A DNA stretch of 64,000 bases, taken from Streptococcus sp. (GTDB lineage Bacteria > Bacillota > Bacilli > Lactobacillales > Streptococcaceae). The DNA is taken from the NCBI GenBank assembly GCA_030528055.1, contig JAUMZQ010000002.1:124001-188000 (forward strand), in the 5' to 3' direction. Below are positions 62,613-64,000 of the stretch, one piece after another (position 1 is the first letter of the stretch; the number at the start of each line of letters is the position of its first letter). Under the pieces are notes generated by a model, which made no database searches, was not told the DNA's origin, and worked only from the letters and a program-made list of their open reading frames with translations. The translations under genes were made by a program, and so were the position numbers.

Positions 62613-63530
62613 GTGAAAAAATTAAAATATTTAGTACTTTCTAGTATGAGCCTTGGAGCCCTCCTACTGTTAACAGGATGTGTTGGGCGAGATAAAAATG
62701 GTAATCCTGTTGGGGCTACTTGGGATATTATTGGTCGTCCTATGGGAGAAGCTATCAAATACTTTGCCAATGACGCTGGCCTTGGTTTTGGTATTGCTAT
62801 CATTTTAGTGACTTTAATTGTCCGTCTATTTATTCTACCGCTCGGAATCTATCAATCTTGGAAAGCAACGCTTCACTCTGAAAAACTCAACTACCTGAGG
62901 CCTACTTTGGCTCCTTTTCAAGAACAAGTTGCAAAAGCAGAAACTCAAGAAGAAAAAATGATGGCTCAACAGCAATTAATGGCTGCTCAAAAAGAAATGG
63001 GAGTTAGCATATTTGGCGGTATTGGGTGTTTACCTCTAATAATTCAAACGCCATTCTTCTCTGCCCTCTTTTTTGCAGCCCAATATACTGAGGGAGTTTC
63101 TTCAAGTACATTCTTAGGTATAAACCTTGGAAAATCAAATCTCATCTTAACTGCTATTGTCGGCATCCTCTATTATCTTCAATCTCTTCTATCACTTCAT
63201 GGTGTTGAAGATGCAGTTCAAAGAGAACAAATGAAAAGAGCTTCTTATCTGAGTCCTGTTGCGATTGTTGCCTTTTCATACGTCTCACCAGCAGCGGTAA
63301 CACTGTACTGGGTGGTTGGTGGAGTTATCCAGATTATTCAACAATTCATTATTAATTTCTTAATTCGTCCACATTTGAGACAACGAGTTGCAGCTGAATT
63401 TGCAAAAAATCCACCAAAAGCATCAAATATTCCTACCGTTAAAAAAGATGTTACACCTAAATCTGACAAAGCTATTGAGGTAAAGCAAACTAATAAAAGA
63501 CGTAACTCTGGCAAACAACGTTCAAGATAG
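62613..63530 (+). CDS. yidC: Membrane insertase YidC
   Basis: A 305-residue insertase with a lipoprotein signal (LLTGC, Cys23) and five helices including FGIAIILVTLIVRLFILPLGIYQSWK (with the hydrophilic-groove Arg71-type residue) and LPLIIQTPFFSALFF. The basic tail ends KRRNSGKQRSR, as in the longer-tailed paralogue YidC2. GTG start at 62613, AAAAGGA ten bases before it. It inserts membrane proteins with the Sec system. Confidence 0.95.
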   Translation: MKKLKYLVLSSMSLGALLLLTGCVGRDKNGNPVGATWDIIGRPMGEAIKYFANDAGLGFGIAIILVTLIVRLFILPLGIYQSWKATLHSEKLNYLRPTLAPFQEQVAKAETQEEKMMAQQQLMAAQKEMGVSIFGGIGCLPLIIQTPFFSALFFAAQYTEGVSSSTFLGINLGKSNLILTAIVGILYYLQSLLSLHGVEDAVQREQMKRASYLSPVAIVAFSYVSPAAVTLYWVVGGVIQIIQQFIINFLIRPHLRQRVAAEFAKNPPKASNIPTVKKDVTPKSDKAIEVKQTNKRRNSGKQRSR

Positions 63531-63569
63531 TGAAAAGGTTAAACGCTTCAATATCTAATATTAAATTAA

Positions 63570-63597
63570 AAACCAAGTGATTAGATTCACTTGGTTT
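63570..63597. terminator. yidC terminator
   Basis: AAACCAAGTGA (63570-63580)/TCACTTGGTTT (63587-63597), 11 bp; T-rich both ways. Confidence 0.75.
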
Positions 63598-63654
63598 ATA
63601 CTTTTTAATTAAGGGGTTTCTACTATTTCAATGATAGGAATTCAAGTAAAACAA

Positions 63655-63682
63655 AAACAAACTTCATCTTCGAAGTTTGTTT
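63655..63682 (-). terminator. greA terminator
   Basis: AAACAAACTTC (63655-63665)/GAAGTTTGTTT (63672-63682), then TTTTGTTTT on the minus strand, just past the greA stop. Confidence 0.8.
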
Positions 63683-63690
63683 TCTTATGT

Positions 63691-64000
63691 TTAAACAGTT
63701 TTCTCTACTTTCAAAATTTTAATATCATAGCTACCAGCAGGAGTTTGTACAGTTGCCACTTCACCTGTTTTTTTACCTATCAAAGCCTGTCCAATTGGAC
63801 TCTCATTTGAAACTTTATTGGCGAAAGCATCAGCACCTGCTGAGCCAACTATAATATAAACTTCTTGTTCACTTTCTCCAACTTCTTGAATCGTTACTGT
63901 TTTTCCAATCGCAACTTCATCCTTTGCAACTGCATCACTATCCACAATTTCAGCATAACGAATTTTAGTCTCTAGGCTAGAAATTTGTCCTTCTACAAAT
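63691..64000 (-). CDS. greA: Transcription elongation factor GreA, C-terminal part
   Basis: The last 102 codons of greA; the start lies beyond the window. The frame shows [16 protein letters not shown], the end of the N-terminal coiled coil, then the FKBP-like domain with [37 protein letters not shown]. GreA rescues backtracked RNA polymerase. The track of a shorter start at 63945 is an internal GTG. Confidence 0.95.
   Translation of the reverse strand, partial: FVEGQISSLETKIRYAEIVDSDAVAKDEVAIGKTVTIQEVGESEQEVYIIVGSAGADAFANKVSNESPIGQALIGKKTGEVATVQTPAGSYDIKILKVEKTV

Noticed and set aside
1..64000. CRISPR arrays, tRNA or rRNA genes, insertion sequences or integrative elements
   Set aside because: No regularly spaced repeats, tRNA T-loop motifs, transposase or integrase frames (other than the degenerate XerD-like protein) were seen on either strand.

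Overview
The window is a stretch of Streptococcus chromosome. AT-rich DNA, dense strand-biased operons with AGGAG-type ribosome binding sites, and many intrinsic terminators indicate this, together with characteristic streptococcal neighbourhoods: mtlA-mtlR-mtlF-mtlD; treR/treB-treC; ytgP//murE; ppaC-pflA; and murI-rdgB-yfcE-cbpB-xerD-like-scpA-scpB-rluB-yidD. MurE carries the DDPN motif of lysine-adding enzymes, as expected for streptococci. I cannot name the species. I see no rRNA, tRNA, CRISPR array, integrase or insertion sequence, so this is largely core chromosome with a few accessory insertions.

Layout: 1-4500 holds a truncated ascorbate-family PTS permease, a small HTH-like protein, the Hsp100 chaperone gene clpL behind an unusual two-box operator, and an orphan membrane protein. 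4650-8870 is an amino-acid (probably cystine-type) ABC transporter operon headed by a uroporphyrinogen-decarboxylase-like gene. 9190-12000 carries plus-strand accessory genes (VOC protein, MmcQ/YjbR protein, MarR regulator, BAAT-type hydrolase). 12020-19400 holds mannitol PTS/catabolism and glmS. 19700-26730 has a UGT-type glycosyltransferase, LtrA, a heterodimeric ABC exporter with a leader-peptide/attenuator region, and an orphan membrane protein. 27090-34440 has a lipid II flippase candidate, murE and an fhuCDBG-like iron-siderophore operon. 34540-42110 has a DUF1803-like gene, ppaC, pflA and the trehalose locus. 42200-50000 has a tiny orphan peptide gene, a CNNM/CBS protein, an AI-2E-type transporter, an ABC ATPase, a CPA1 antiporter, and the mnmM and ytqA tRNA-modification genes. 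50000-52400 has a PAP2 phosphatase, ribU with an FMN riboswitch, and trmL behind a structured leader RNA. 52590-64000 has yidD, rluB, scpAB and the murI cluster, lysA, a BI-1 protein, an HD protein, a TrmH methyltransferase, acyP, yidC and part of greA.

Regulation is unusually readable. Catabolite (cre) sites overlie the ula, mtl and tre promoters. TreR operators control both divergent tre promoters, NagR-type sites flank the glmS promoter, and a MarR palindrome covers the marR promoter. Three 5' regions look like RNA-based switches: the FMN riboswitch of ribU, whose sequestering and anti-sequestering pairings can be traced; the exporter leader with a 22-codon peptide, an SD/anti-SD pair and a terminator; and a roughly 100-nt RNA with its own promoter and terminator ahead of trmL, for which I recognise no known class. 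Two RNA-modification genes (ytqA, trmH-like) appear to start as leaderless mRNAs.
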